From Ananas comosus (lineage: Eukaryota; Streptophyta; Magnoliopsida; Poales; Bromeliaceae), in contig NC_033629.1 in NCBI RefSeq assembly GCF_001540865.1, positions 6,713,278 through 6,777,277 on the forward strand: 64,000 nt of DNA, given 5' to 3'. Below the pieces are notes generated by a model, which saw only the letters and a list, made by a program, of their open reading frames with translations, was not told the origin of the DNA and did no database searches. Made by a program: the position numbers and the translations under genes. Shown here in pieces: positions 10,139 to 22,030 of the stretch. How positions within the stretch are numbered: position 1 is the first letter of the stretch; the number at the start of each line of letters is the position of its first letter.

Positions 10139-12683
10139 TGTAACATACCGAAATCTCGGCAATTAAATTCGAACCTTGGTCAAATTGACCAAAGTGCGAG
10201 GTTGGTACACTTCGGAGAGGCCGAAGGCGTCAAATAATGCAAAAATGCATTACTGGGGATCTTCGAGAGCTTTTGGAAATCAAAATCTGCAAACTGCAGG
10301 TTTTGTACTCTTGGGGACCGGTCCCTGGTGGGAGAGACCGGTCCCCGAACGCGTAGGCAGCGGGGTGGGCTGAGAAATTGGCTAAGTCCTGGAAAATCAG
10401 CTCTCGGGAATCGGTCCCTGTGAAGAGAGACTGGTCCCCAGCGACCGGTTCCATTGAGGGAGACCGGTTGCATCGCGCGCAGCCTGCCCAGTCAACGGGA
10501 GAAGTTCTCGGGGACCGCTCCCGGGTCGGGGAGACCGGTCCCTCACTGCGAAAAATGCCCAGTCTGGGCAGTGCACTGGAGATAAAATGCGGGGGCTTAA
10601 ATGCAATTGTCACAACACCTTATATGGCCCAACCCTCTCTCCCTCACAGCAGCCAACCTCTCCACTCTCACTCCTCTCATTTCCCTCTCTTCCTCTCTCT
10701 AGAATCCTAGCTCTAGAGCTTGGAGAAGAAGAAAAAGAAGCTTGAGGAGGGATTTTTGGTGGATTTGGTGGGTCTAGAAGCTCTCCAACAAGAAGGCCTT
10801 GGTAGAGCTTGGGACTAAAGGTAAGTTTTTGCAAGATATCTTCTAGGGTTAGGATTTAAACCCTAAGTTTTGGAGTTTTGAACTTCTTAGAGGTTCATGT
10901 TAGAGCCATGAACACCATGAAACTCTAGTTTTCTTCATGGTGCTCTAATGGGGGATTTCTAGGGTTTGCATTCTAAGCCCTAGAGATGGTTGGAATGGTT
11001 CTAAATGAGCTCCTAGAGGTTAGATAAGCTCTTTTTTACTTGTTTTAGATATCAAAACCTATGAGTTTGCTAATAGTGGCATTAGGGCACCAAATTTGGG
11101 ACTTTTACCTCCGAGTGTTTCTAAGGCAAATTGACCTTGTAGAAACCTAATTGGGGGTATCCCCGACGCGTGGGACAACTCCGTTTAACGTTACGAAAAT
11201 GTTTAGATGGAGTTATTGATAAAAAGCCTAATTCGGCTTTGTTTTGCCGTAGGCAAAAAAGTAAAGCTTCAAAAATTTTAATTAAGAAATTCACCGTAGC
11301 ATCCTCTCAACTTTCTTAGGTGGGTGGTGCATTCCAAGGATCTCGAAAATTTCTTTATGTCTAAGTGTCATGTTTTGAGCATATGTACATATTTAAGCAT
11401 TTTGCATAATAGGGTTAAATTGTAAACTTTTATAGCATGATGTAAATTCAAATGCATGTCAAATACTTGTAAGAATGTGAGAATGATAATCCCTATGTAT
11501 GCATGAATGTGACAAGAACCTAGAAGGGTTAGTAAACAAAAGTGACACTATGACATAGATCTAACGAGTGGCATTGATGAGTTTAGAATATTTAGAAAAC
11601 AAGTGTGGCATTTAGCATGAGAACAAGAACATAGCACTTAGAAAACAAGTGTGGCATGAGTACAAGAACTTTGTAGTGTATATGACACTAGTGATAGTAA
11701 AGAATGCAAAGAAAAGAATGATTGAGACATTATGACATTTTAACCTTAGAGTTAAGGGTCATTTGAGCATGGTCTTCCTTAAAAGTTAAGGAATGGATTG
11801 AACTTAGAATCCTCAATGTAGGATTGATCGTACTCACCTTTAGTCCTTGCTTGAGGGTGGTAGCTCCCCCTCGGGCGATGTGCTCCGGAGTTGATATCAC
11901 TGGGTTGTAGCGGATATCTCCCCAAAGGACGGTCCTATCGGGTTGTAGCGAGTATCTCCCCGGTTATTAGGATTTTGGGTTGGTGAGTTTGTTAAGGGCG
12001 AAACCTACGGGTTAGCCAAGAGATTAGGTAAAGAAATTGTGATCCTGCATTCATCATAAGTATTATATCGAGCATCGCATTTTATATTGTTCAGGCATAT
12101 TAGTTGTATTTATTAGTTGGTTACTTTCTTTTCTCTACTCTATTATGCCTGATTAGATCTAGTGGGATAGTCGGCGTGGTTGGTTGCCGAACCCACTGGA
12201 AACTTTGTTGTAGTTCTCACACCCCTATTTCCATAGAGCCGGAACCGAGCGAGCAGGCTGATGATCGCGGTAAGGGCATCGCGCCCTAGTTAGAGACCTC
12301 CCGAGTGGTTATCATTTTGTAGTGGCATACCCTCTACTTATACATCATCTTTGGTATCTTGATGATTATACTATTATGAACATGTTAAATGAATGATGTA
12401 AAAGAGTTTATGTTTAAATGCAAAAATTTATATTTGAGATCATGCGATGTAAAAGAGAAGAAATGATGCAAAATTATAATTGATTTCCTAAGTGCAGTTT
12501 ATTACTTTCCCTATTGGCTATTGCTTGCCCTCGTGCAAACCATTGTGTATACTTCCGCTTATGCAAATTGTTACTCTATTGATACTTTTTGTTGAGCCTT
12601 GGGCGGACAGGGGAGGCTCTGTCCATTCAGCGTCTGTTCAACGCTCTCGAACCGGCCAAAAGGATCGGGCTCGGGGCGTGACA
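10139..12683 (+). repeat. Chromovirus 3' LTR (about 2.5 kb)
   Basis: Begins TGTAACATACCG directly after a purine-rich tract and ends GGGGCGTGACA. Around 10310-10545 it carries several copies of a palindromic GACCGGTC core. Related LTRs in this window are at 8103 (minus, partial) and 46607-49180 (minus). Short frames inside are not genes. Confidence 0.85.
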
Positions 12684-13061
12684 ATTTACCTTACGATCAA
12701 AAGGTCACAAAATTGATAATTTTTAACGGCCGGTATGAGATATTTGCTAGTTTAACAGTGTAAAAGAATCGAAATCGGTTGAATATTTGATAGAAAATTT
12801 TATTCACTACATAGATAAAGATCAATAACTCCGATCTTAAATTGAAAGATCCGATCATCCATTTTTAAGATGTCGTTCGATTTTGACCGTTCATTTTATA
12901 CCCGCTTGATGGACTTTATTATGATTTTGAAAAATTACGAAATTTATTTTCTAGAAGTTTGAAATACTCTAGATCATATTTAACGGAGTGGATCGTCGAT
13001 CTGGAAGCTCCATCATTGAAAACAACTTATGAGTACGAAGGGCCCAATACTCATAGTAGCC
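12684..13061. mobile_element. Snap-back MITE, left end missing
   Basis: Matches the right part of the MITE at 19470-19927 (shared AAAAGGTCACAAAATT block and the long-family consensus). It ends GGGCCCAATACTCATAGTAGCC next to a (CT)n run. Its left third is absent where it meets the chromovirus LTR. Confidence 0.7.
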
Positions 13062-13062
13062 T

Positions 13063-13103
<41 letters not shown>

Positions 13104-13202
13104 TTCCTCTATAATATTATAATATATAATATACTATAGAAGAGAGAGAGAGAGAGAGATGAGAGAGAGAAGAGAGAAGTGAGAGAGAGAGCAGAAGAGA
13201 GG
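13062..13202. repeat. (CT)n and (GA)n microsatellites between two MITEs
   Basis: A CT run of about 40 bp, a short AT-rich link with ATAATATAATA, and a GA-rich run. They lie exactly between one MITE end and the next MITE start, in inverted orientation. Confidence 0.85.
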
Positions 13203-13736
13203 CATATGCTTCTGGAAGCACGGAGGCGGCTCCGTATCCAGGTCGTTTTCGATGTTTCGACTTTCGAATCGTCGATCGGCTCCGTTAGACTTGATCTAGG
13301 TATTTGAAGTATCTAGGAAATAAATTTGCGATTTTTCGATATATTTGCAAGTAATCGAAGTGGCTCAAAATCAACGGTTGAAAATAAAAATCTTACAAAT
13401 ATGATGATATGACATTAAATTTTAGATCAAACCTATTTGATCTTGTTTTATATGGTATAAAAGAATTTTCTATCAAAATTTCATGTGATTTGGATATTTC
13501 TACACCGCTTAAACTTGCAAACGGCTCACCACGGCCGTTAAAATTATTGAATTTGAGCCCATTCGATCACTAGGCAAATGATATCGAAAATCACAAAATT
13601 TATTTTCTAAGTACTTCAAATACTCTAGATCAACTCTAATGGGCGCATCGTCGATTTCGAAAGTCCGAACATCGAAAATAATCTGGAAGCACGAGAGGGC
13701 TGGTATGGGCTCCTGTGCTTCCAAGAAGCATACCAG

Positions 13737-13738
<2 letters not shown>
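13203..13738. mobile_element. Snap-back MITE, long type (about 540 bp)
   Basis: Left end CATATGCTTCTGGAAGCAC and right end the inverse (CTTCCAAGAAGCATACCAG). The two halves are near inverse copies of each other, including TCGATCGGCTCCGTTAGAC on the left and the inverse on the right. Flanked by (GA)n and (CT)n. No coding capacity. Confidence 0.8.
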
Positions 13739-13773
<35 letters not shown>

Positions 13774-13886
13774 CTATAATATAATATATATATTCAGAGG
13801 GAGGAGGAGGTGATGAGACCTGAGATCTGCTTGGGGTCTTCAGTGAACCCGGGGATCCTCACGAGAGGACGGAGAAAGAGAGAGTA

Positions 13887-14409
13887 GGGCTGTTTTGCTC
13901 TTAGGAGTATGGAGGCCTCCGTGCTCCTGAGCCGTTTTCAATGATGGAATTTTCGAATTGACGATTGGCTCCGTTAAACTTGATTTAGCATATTTGAAGT
14001 TTATAGAAAATAATTTTTGCGATTTTTTGATATCATTTACCTAGTAATCGAAAGGATTCAAAATCCATAATATTTAATAGTTGATATCTGCCGTTTTCAA
14101 GTTTAACGGTGTAGAAGTATTCAAATCAGATGAAATTTTGATACAAAATTCTTTATACTATCTACAACAAGATCAATATTTCTGATCGAAAATTTTAGTG
14201 CTATATCACCACTTTTTATAGGACTTTTATTTCCAGCCGTTAAAAATTATTGATATTGAATTCTTTCGATTGCTAGGTAAGTAATATCGAAAAATCGCAA
14301 AAATTATTTTTTAGAAACTTCAAATACGCTAGATCAAGTTTAACGGAGCCGATTATCGATTCGAAAATTCCATCATCGAAAACGGCTCAGGAGTGAGAGC
14401 ACAGCAGTC
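13887..14409. mobile_element. Snap-back MITE, long type
   Basis: Left half carries TTAGGAGTATGGAGGCCTCC and TTTTCGAATTGACGATTGG; the right half carries the inverse (GATTATCGATTCGAAAATTCC, then GGAGTGAGAGCACAGCAGTCC). Followed by a (TA)n run. A short non-MITE insert with (CT)n lies between this and the previous copy. Confidence 0.75.
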
Positions 14410-14429
14410 CTGCTATATATATATATATG

Positions 14430-14684
14430 CGGGGGCTACTATACTCTTATGAGTATAGACCCCCTTATACTCATAAATTTTTAACCATTGATTGATGGGA
14501 TGTGAGGTTAGGATGATGGTGGTCCCTACTTAGAATGATAGTGGTCCCCTAGAGTTGAGTGGGTAGTTAGTTGAATAGTATGATCTAACGGGTGAAAATG
14601 ATCAATTGAAAAAATCCAAAGGCTAAAAACTTATGAGTATAAGGGAGCCAATACTCATAAAAGTATAGTAGGCGGACTCTATAT
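14430..14684. mobile_element. Snap-back MITE, short type (about 255 bp)
   Basis: Ends GGGGCTACTATACTCTTATG and its inverse ACTCATAAAAGTATAGTAGG, with shorter unrelated inner sequence. Flanked by (TA)n runs. The terminal GGCTACTAT theme is shared with the long type. Confidence 0.75.
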
Positions 14685-14699
14685 ATATATATATAGAGA

Positions 14700-15241
14700 G
14701 AGTACGGCTAATGTGCTTATGGAAGCACTGAGGCCTCTGTGCTTTCAATTTGTTTTTGATGTTGGGACTTTCGAATCGACGATCGGCTCCATTAGACTTG
14801 ATCTAGAGTATTTGAAGTATCTAGAAAATAAATTTTGCGATTTTTCGATATCATTTGCCTAGTGATCGAAGGGGCTAAAAATCAACGGCTGAAAATAAAA
14901 ATCTCACAAAATGTGATGATATGACATTAAAAATTTAGATCAAAGATATTGATCTTATTTTATATAGTATAAAGACTTTTCTATCAAAATTTCACGTGAT
15001 TTGGATATTTCTACACCGTTAAACTTGCAACCGGCTCACCACGGTTATTAAAATTATTGATTTTGAGCCCCTTTGATCACTAGACAAATGATATCGAAAA
15101 ATCGTAAAATTTATTTTCTAGGTACTTCAAATACTCTAGATCAACTCTAACGGAGCCGATCGTCGATTCGAAAGTCCGAACATCGAAAATAACTTGGAAG
15201 CACGGAGGCCTCCGTGCTTCCATAAGCATACCAGCACAACT
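14700..15241. mobile_element. Snap-back MITE, long type
   Basis: Ends GGCTAATGTGCTTATGGAAG and inverse CTTCCATAAGCATACCAGC; inner halves are inverse copies. Flanked on both sides by (TA)n. Confidence 0.8.
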
Positions 15242-15261
15242 CTATATATATATATATAGAG

Positions 15262-15801
15262 TGAGGCTACTATGCTTCTGGAAACACGAAGCCTTCCGTG
15301 CTTCCAGGTCGTTTTCTATGTTGCGACTTTTGAATCGTCAATCGGCAACGTTAAACTTGATTTAGAGTATTTGAAGTGCCTAAAAAATAAATTATGCGAT
15401 TTTTCGATATTATTTGCCTAGTGAACAACGGGGCTCAAAATCAACGGCTGAAAATAAAAATCATACAAAACGTGATAATATGATATTAAAATTTTAGATC
15501 AAAGATATTGATTTTGTTTTATATAGTATAAAGAATTTTCTATTAAAACTTCACGTGATTTGGATATTTCTACACCGTTAAACTTGCAAATAGTTCACTA
15601 TGGCCATTAAAATTATTGATTTTGAGCCCCTTCAATCACTAGGCAAATGATATCGAAAAATCATAAAATTTATTTTCTAAGTACTTCAAATACTCTAGAT
15701 CAAGTCTAACGAAGCCGATCGACGATTCGAAAGTCACAACATCGAAAACGACCTGAAAGCACGGAAGGCTCCGTGCTTCCAAAATGATAGTAGCCTTACA
15801 C
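15262..15801. mobile_element. Snap-back MITE, long type
   Basis: Ends GAGGCTACTATGCTTCTGG and inverse CCAAAATGATAGTAGCCTTA; inner halves inverse. Lies between (TA)n runs; the right flank continues into (GA)n at 15831-15861. Confidence 0.8.
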
Positions 15802-15822
15802 TATATATATATATATATATAT

Positions 15823-15863
<41 letters not shown>

Positions 15864-15867
<4 letters not shown>

Positions 15868-16410
15868 TGGTATGCTTCTGGAAGCATGGAGCCCTCCGTG
15901 CTTCCAAGTTGTTTTCGATTTTTGGACTTTCGAATCGACGATCGATCTGTTAGAGTTAAATTCTAGAAGTATTTTGAAGCTTACCTAGAAAATAAATTTT
16001 GTGATTTTTCGATATCATGTTGCCTAGCTGATCGAAGGGCTCAAAATTAATAATTTAAATAGCGTCGTGAGCCGTTTGCAAGTTTAAACGGTGTAGAAAA
16101 TATTCAAATCTACATAAAAATTTTGATAGAAAATTCTTTACCCATATAAAACAAGTTAATAACTTTGAATCTAAAATTTTAATGTCATATCTTATATTTT
16201 TGAAGATTTTTATTTTCAGTCGTTGATTTTGAGCCACTTCGATCAGCTAGGCAAAATGATTATCGAAAAATTCCAAATTTATTCGAGATAATTCAAATAC
16301 TCCAGACTCAAGTTCTAATGGAGCCGATCTCGATTCGAAAGGTCCGAACATTCGAAAACACTTGGAAAGCACAGAACGCTCTTCTGCTTCCAGAAGCATA
16401 CCAGACGCAA
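15864..16410. mobile_element. Snap-back MITE, long type
   Basis: Starts GTTGGTATGCTTCTGGAAGC after a (GA)n run and ends with the inverse, CTTCCAGAAGCATACCAG, before a TA-rich stretch. More small indels than the neighbouring copies. Confidence 0.75.
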
Positions 16411-16484
16411 TATAGTATATACTATATATAGAGAGAGAGAGAGAGGAGAGAGAAGAGGCGGCCGGGAGAGAGAGAGAGAGAGAG

Positions 16485-17032
16485 GCTAGGCTGCTATATA
16501 TAGCAACGGACGCCTGCCGTGCTACAAGTTGTTTCAATGATGCCGCTTCCAATCGACGATCGGCTTCGTTAGATTTGATTACACTATTCAAAGTATTTGA
16601 AACTAAATTTCATAATTTTTCGTATCATTATCGGTATTAAACGAGTAGTCTAAAAATAAACGGCCGAAATAAAATAATCTCATTAAAAAGTGCATGATAT
16701 GAAGACTTTGAATTTAAGATCAGAGAGTACGTTACTATCTTTATTTAAATAGTAAAAAAAATTTCTATAAAAATTCAATCTGTTTGGCATTGTTTATGAC
16801 ACCGTTTAAATTTACAAATATATCCATTTTACCCATTAAAATTACAATTTTGAGATATTTTTGATCACTAGCACAATGATGTCGACAATTTTGAAATTTC
16901 ATTTCCAAAATACTTTCAATAAGTTGTAAGACAAGTCTAACGGAACGATCGTTGATTTTTGGAAGCTGCATCATCGAAACAACTTGAATAGCACGGAAGG
17001 CCTCCGTGCTAGTCGATATATAGCAGTCCCGG
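16485..17032. mobile_element. Snap-back MITE, long type, diverged
   Basis: Ends GGCTGCTATATATAGCAACGG and the inverse near GTCGATATATAGCAGTCC. The middle keeps the ATTTTTCG...CATTATC and CTAGCACAATGATGTCGAC signatures of the family. Flanked by (GA)n on the left and a long TA tract on the right. Confidence 0.7.
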
Positions 17033-17107
17033 ATATAGATATATATATATATATAGTATATATTATATATATTATATATATCATATATATTAGTAATATA
17101 GTATATA

Positions 17108-17355
17108 TGTCCGGCTAGCTAACTATCAATAGTAGCAAGTCCATTAGTACTATGAGGGGCTTTCTATCGTTAAGAGTTCACCCTTTGATCATTTTTTCAT
17201 ACCGTTGGATTATAACTATTAAACAACCACCCCACTCAACCTAGGACCACTATCAATTTAACCGGGACCCATATCTCCTAACCGGACTATTCTTCTATCA
17301 ACGCGGAAAACTCAATAGTACCTAAGGGCTTGGGTACTATTGATAGTATAAGTAC
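17108..17355. mobile_element. Snap-back MITE, short type
   Basis: Ends CTATCAATAGTAGCAAGTCC and the inverse around GGGTACTATTGATAGTATAAG. TA-rich flanks. Confidence 0.65.
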
Positions 17356-17410
17356 ATTAATTCTATACTATAATTATATTATATGACTATATAGTATATA
17401 TATATAGAAG

Positions 17411-17655
17411 TTGGACTGGCTACTATTAGGTAGCAAAATTCTATGTTGCTGACAGTTTTTTACGCTTTGAGATTAATCATTTTTCATTATTTCTAACCAA
17501 TGGATTAAGATACTATAACCCAGTGGGACCACTTCAACCCTAGGGGGGACCATTCAACTCTAACCGACTAATATCATCCTGACCTACAATTTCTTATCCA
17601 AGGGTAAAAATTTGATAGCAAAAAAGCGTTTACTATTAATAGTATTCCAGCCTAA
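17411..17655. mobile_element. Snap-back MITE, short type
   Basis: Ends GACTGGCTACTATTAGGTAG and the inverse TTTACTATTAATAGTATTCC. Followed by a (TA)n run of about 50 bp. Confidence 0.65.
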
Positions 17656-17663
17656 TTCTATAT

Positions 17664-17710
<47 letters not shown>

Positions 17711-19424
17711 AACTATCTCTATATGCAGTGCAACCAAGGAGCGTAATTCACCACTTCAACCATCCAAGGGCCATTTCCGTCAACTCGTGGTGTCCAGTAT
17801 TTTCTCCAACTAAAAACAGAAAAAGGAGAGGTAAATTCTAGGCTCTTGGATTGAGGGTTACAACAAATGTACCCACAAAAGTTGTAGACTTATTTATTAG
17901 TGATTCTTTTTTCGTATAGGTGAAATTGAACAAATGGTCCCGTATTCCCCGCATATTGCAGCATCTAGATTCTGCACTTTTAATATTTCCTTCTTAATTG
18001 GTAAGCAGTACTGTACTGTATATTTAAACGCTTTAAAATCTAAACTGGCACAATGTACACTTTATTCTCTAAATTATTGCTTTTCAAAATAATATAATTA
18101 TTTTGTACTGTCATGCACAGAATAACTTATGTATTTAAGTTTTTTTTTTTAAAAAAAAAGTTAGACATCTAAAATGATATTTTCACTGATTATTTGAAAT
18201 TATTTTAATTTTTAACAAAATAATCAACTTTTACCTCCTTATCTGTAAAATAAACTATATATTTATTTTAGTGCAAAAGTGGATGTAAGAGGAATACTTT
18301 TTACTAGCTGTCAAAGATCGATATTCCACTTCATATAAAATGATAATTTTGCCGCTTCATTTGCAAGCGCAAATAGAATTAAAAGGATACATTTTGAACA
18401 AAAGTCACATTTTATACATCCGGGGAGAAGAATAATTTTTACGGATACCAGTGAAGATCCCGCAATTTGGCTGGTTTGAGATTTAATAATCAATATAAAT
18501 TAGTTATCGCCTCTTTTAAGGTAATATATTTTCGGAAAAATAATAATTTTATCACATGATCACTTATCTAGTTTAGAGCAAAGCAATTATTAACAAAATT
18601 GCAGATTCAAATTATATAGGTGTATTTATGTAAAAGAATGAGAAGAAAATGTTTTACAAGATCTCTATTCGTAGACAAAATATATCAGAGGAATAACTTT
18701 TCATGGACTAAATAATAGGACTAAGACTACGTATAAAATATAAATAATAAAGTAGTTAAAATAAAGTTGATTTAAATATTAGTGGAGGAAAGAGAGCTGC
18801 GGAGAGGTATAGAAGTTTACTAGCAATTTACCCGCTCATTGTAGCGGGTGAGATTTTTAAATTCACAATTATTATATTATACGTTAGATAAAATTATTTA
18901 ATAGAATTAAATAAAAATGTTAATTTATATATATATCTCTTGCTGTTTGAAGAGAGAGAAGAGAAAATTAAATAAAAATTAAAGTGAGAGAGAGCACTTT
19001 CAAACTTTCAAATATAGTATATTTTACTCATAATGTAGAAAAATAAAATTAAAGATCTTTGAAAATATATAGTTATTAAATTCAATTTTAAAATTATTTT
19101 AAATATCTATATCTTCTATATGGAGGAAGTGAAAAAAGAGAGCATTAAATTAAAAATTAAACTAAGGGAGAGAGAAAAACGGCATGCACATTTCTCGATT
19201 AGAGAGAAAAAGTATGAACATTAAATTAAATAAAAATTAAGTAAGAGAGAAAGTACAGTAGGGATTTAAAATTCTAATTTTTGAAGTTGAAAATTTGGGA
19301 ATAAATATTATAAATTTTAAAATTGTAAAATTTAAATTTTGAAATTTGAAATTTGGAATTTAAAATTTTGATGTCCAAAATTTAAAATTTTAGAATATAA
19401 AATTTTAAAATTCTATATATATAA

Positions 19425-19469
<45 letters not shown>
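17656..19469. other. AT-rich intergenic, no gene recognised
   Basis: Starts with a long (TA)n run. A small perfect hairpin (ACCCGCT / AGCGGGT) lies near 18830-18850. From 18.9 to 19.4 kb the DNA is AT-rich with (GA)n runs. The short open frames have no conserved motif. Confidence 0.5.
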
Positions 19470-19471
<2 letters not shown>

Positions 19472-19927
19472 CGGCTACTTTACTCTTATAAGTATGATCG
19501 CCCTCGTACTCATAAGTTGTTTTTAATGATAGAGTTTTCGAATCGACAATCCATACTGCTAAATATTATCTAGAGCATTTAAAACTTGTAGAAATCAAAT
19601 TTCATAATTTTTCAACATTATTTATCTTACCATCAAAAGGTCACAAAATTGTCAATTTTTAACGATCGGTATGAGATACTTGCTAGTTTAACGGTGCAAT
19701 AGAATTAGAATAGGTTAAATTTTTGATAAAAAAATTCTATTCACTACTTAGATAAAGATCAATAACTCTGATCTTACACTAAATGATCTGATCATCCATT
19801 TTTAGGTCGTTATTCGATTTTGATCATTTATTTTATGCCCGCTTGATGATTTTATTATAATTTCGAAAAATTACGAAATTTACTTTTTAGAAGTTTCAAA
19901 TATTTTAGATCATATTTAACAGAATGG
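19470..19927. mobile_element. Snap-back MITE, right end missing
   Basis: Starts GTCCGGCTACTTTACTCTTA and keeps the block shared with 12684-13061. It breaks off at a (GA)n run before its inverted terminus, so it is complementary in content to the broken copy at 12684. Confidence 0.7.
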
Positions 19928-19954
19928 AGAGAGAGAGAGAGAGAGAGAGAGCGC

Positions 19955-20243
19955 TAGGCTAGTATACTATCAGAAGCACCGAGGCCTTTGTGCTACCAAG
20001 TTGTTATCAATGATGCAGCTTTCAAATCGACGATCAATTTCGTTAGACTTGAGCTACACTATTAAAAGTATTTAGAAAGTAAATTTTATAATTTTTCGAC
20101 ATCATTTGGCTAATGATCAAAAAGTCTCAAAATTGACAATTTTAATGATCGATATGATACGTTTGTGAATTTAACGGTATAAAATAATTTAAATCTGATG
20201 AATTTTTTATTGAAAATTCTTTTCACTATTTAGAGTAAAGGTG
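19955..20243. mobile_element. Snap-back MITE, truncated by another element
   Basis: Starts GCTAGGCTAGTATACTATCAG and follows the long-type consensus until TTTAGAGTAAAG, where the GTGTATTTGGTTCG element begins. The second half is not seen. Confidence 0.65.
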
Positions 20244-21043
20244 TATTTGGTTCGCTCTTTTTCACTCTAGATCGGAATCGGAATGGGCGAATTCGTTTGT
20301 GGGTATTTGGTATGCGGGAGTCGCATTCCCATTCTGATTTCGTTTGCTGAGTGGAATAGGAATCCCCCAATCATCTTTTTTTCCAATCCAGCCTAGGAGG
20401 CTGGATTGGAAGTTGAATTCGGACGGAATGGATATTTATTCAGATTAAATTTATTTTTTCAACTTTTTTAATTAAAAAATGAGTTTAAATTTAGAAATTA
20501 AATTTATAATTTTAAATTTTATTTTGNCAGCTTTCAAATCAACGATCAGTTTCATTAGACTTGATCTACACTATTAAAAGTATTTGGAAAGTAAATTTCA
20601 TAATTTTTCGACATCATTTGGCTAGTGATCAAAAAGTCTCAAAATTGACAATTTTAATGATCGATATGATACGTTTGTGAATTTAACGGTATAAAACAAT
20701 CCAAATCCGATGAATTTTTTAAGAAAATTCTTTTCACTATTTAGAGTAAGGGTGTATTTAGTTCGCTCTTTTTCACTCTGGATCGAAATCGGAATGGGCG
20801 AATCCGTTTATGGGAATTTGGTATGCGGGAGTCGCATGCCCATTCTGATTTCGTTTGCTGAGTGCATGGAATAGGAATCCCCTAATCATCCTTTTTTCCA
20901 ATCCAGCCTAGGAGGCCGGATTGGAAATTGAATTCGGATAGAATGGATATTTATTCAGATTAAATTTATTTTTTCCACTTTTTTAATTAAAAAATGAGTT
21001 TAAATTTAGAAATTAAATTTATAATTTTAAATTTTATTTTGAA
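20016..21043. repeat. Direct duplication of about 0.5 kb around a single N at 20527
   Basis: 20016-20526 and 20528 to about 21043 are nearly identical in order and content, joined by one N. Both copies include MITE sequence and the start of the next element. Most simply an unmerged contig overlap or two haplotypes, not a biological repeat. Confidence 0.8.
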
Positions 21044-21596
21044 CTTGAATTAAAAATTAAAATTTAATCAAATATTTTGAATTTAACTTACGAATTTGAA
21101 TTTAAATTAAATTTTAATTTATATAAAGTTTTATTCAAATTTTATTTAAAACTTAAATTTAATTTATGGATTCAAATTAAAATTTAACTTGTAATTTTAA
21201 GTTTGAATTTGAATAAATCAAAATTTAGTTTTATATTTTGAATTATCCACTCAACTTCAAAGTTTAATTTTTTTTTAAAAAAAATAGATTTAAAATTTTG
21301 ACATTTTTCAAAATTTTGATATAAATTTTTAATATTTAATTTTTAATTTAAATTTAAATTTATATATTATAAAGATAAAGTTAGTATATTAATTTGATTA
21401 CGTTTTTTATATCTATCTGAACCAAACACCGACAATAGAAATGATTTATTTCAATTTCGATTCAGGTGATGAACCAAACAGAATTAGGTAATGAGTCATT
21501 CCGATTCTGATTCCAGCTTATTTCGATTCCGATTCTGATTCCAGCTTATTTCGATTCCGATTCTGATTCCGATTCGACTTTAAACCAAACATGCAG
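20244..21596. mobile_element. AT-rich MITE-like element with GTTTGGTTC/GAACCAAAC ends
   Basis: Starts GTGTATTTGGTTCGCTC with a following ATCGGAATCGGAATGGG motif. It ends with GATTCCGATT-rich sequence and TTTAAACCAAACATGC. Interior is AAATTTAAATT-rich and noncoding. The left end appears twice because of the duplication at N 20527. Confidence 0.55.
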
Positions 21597-21696
21597 AATA
21601 TTCTACAAAGTTATATATTTATATGTATAAAAAAATTTAAAAATAAAGTGATTAAAATATTTTAAATAAACTAATTTAATAAAAAGACGAGGGAAG

Positions 21697-21698
<2 letters not shown>

Positions 21699-21727
<29 letters not shown>

Positions 21728-21887
21728 GATAGGTAGTACGCTACCCGCTTCGTTTATTTCATTTAGAAATAAACTTAGCTGGAAATGTGAATCAACTAGG
21801 ATTCGAACTTGGGTGTCGAGTACCAACCACCAATCTCTTTGCCACTTGCTCTAGGGACGGTTGGTGACCAAATTATAATCTCATAAC
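21699..21887 (-). mobile_element. tRNA-derived SINE (minus strand) with 11-bp target-site duplication
   Basis: On the minus strand it reads from a tRNA-like head (A-box-like TAGAGCAAGTGG, B-box-like AGTTCGAATCC) to a poly(A) tail, seen here as a T run at the left. CGAGGGAAGTT flanks both sides (21688-21698, 21888-21898). The 3' body matches the copy at 54879-55030. It needs LINE proteins in trans. Confidence 0.88.
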
Positions 21888-22022
21888 CGAGGGAAGTTAG
21901 TTAATATATAATCTTATAACCAAATTATTTGATATATTTAGGATTTAAATATTCAGGTGAAAAATACAGGGACTGATCCACAAAAGTAGAATATTATAGG
22001 GACTAATCATACATTCTATCCT

Positions 22023-22030
22023 GTATATAT
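22023..22030 (+). promoter_or_regulatory. TATA box of the RING-H2 gene
   Basis: TATATATA lies about 30 bp before a C-rich leader start (about 22055). The leader is followed by GC-richer transcribed-looking sequence. Spacing fits a plant core promoter. Confidence 0.55.

Larger units (their letters stand above)
9638..12683 (+). mobile_element. 3' part of a chromovirus (Ty3/gypsy, Tekay/Del-like) with its 3' LTR
   Basis: Contains the end of integrase with a chromodomain, a purine-rich tract just before 10139, and a 2.5-kb LTR. The left edge is not natural internal sequence: 9638-9651 reads TGTCACGCCCCGAG, the exact inverse of the last 14 bases (12670-12683). So the fragment is bounded by 14-bp inverted repeats. 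Everything 5' of the integrase end is missing, and I see no TSD. The right flank is a broken MITE. Confidence 0.85.

Noticed and set aside
10176..10834. Several overlapping 65-127-residue frames
   Set aside because: They fall in the chromovirus LTR among CCGG palindromes; frames on both strands are a result of base composition.
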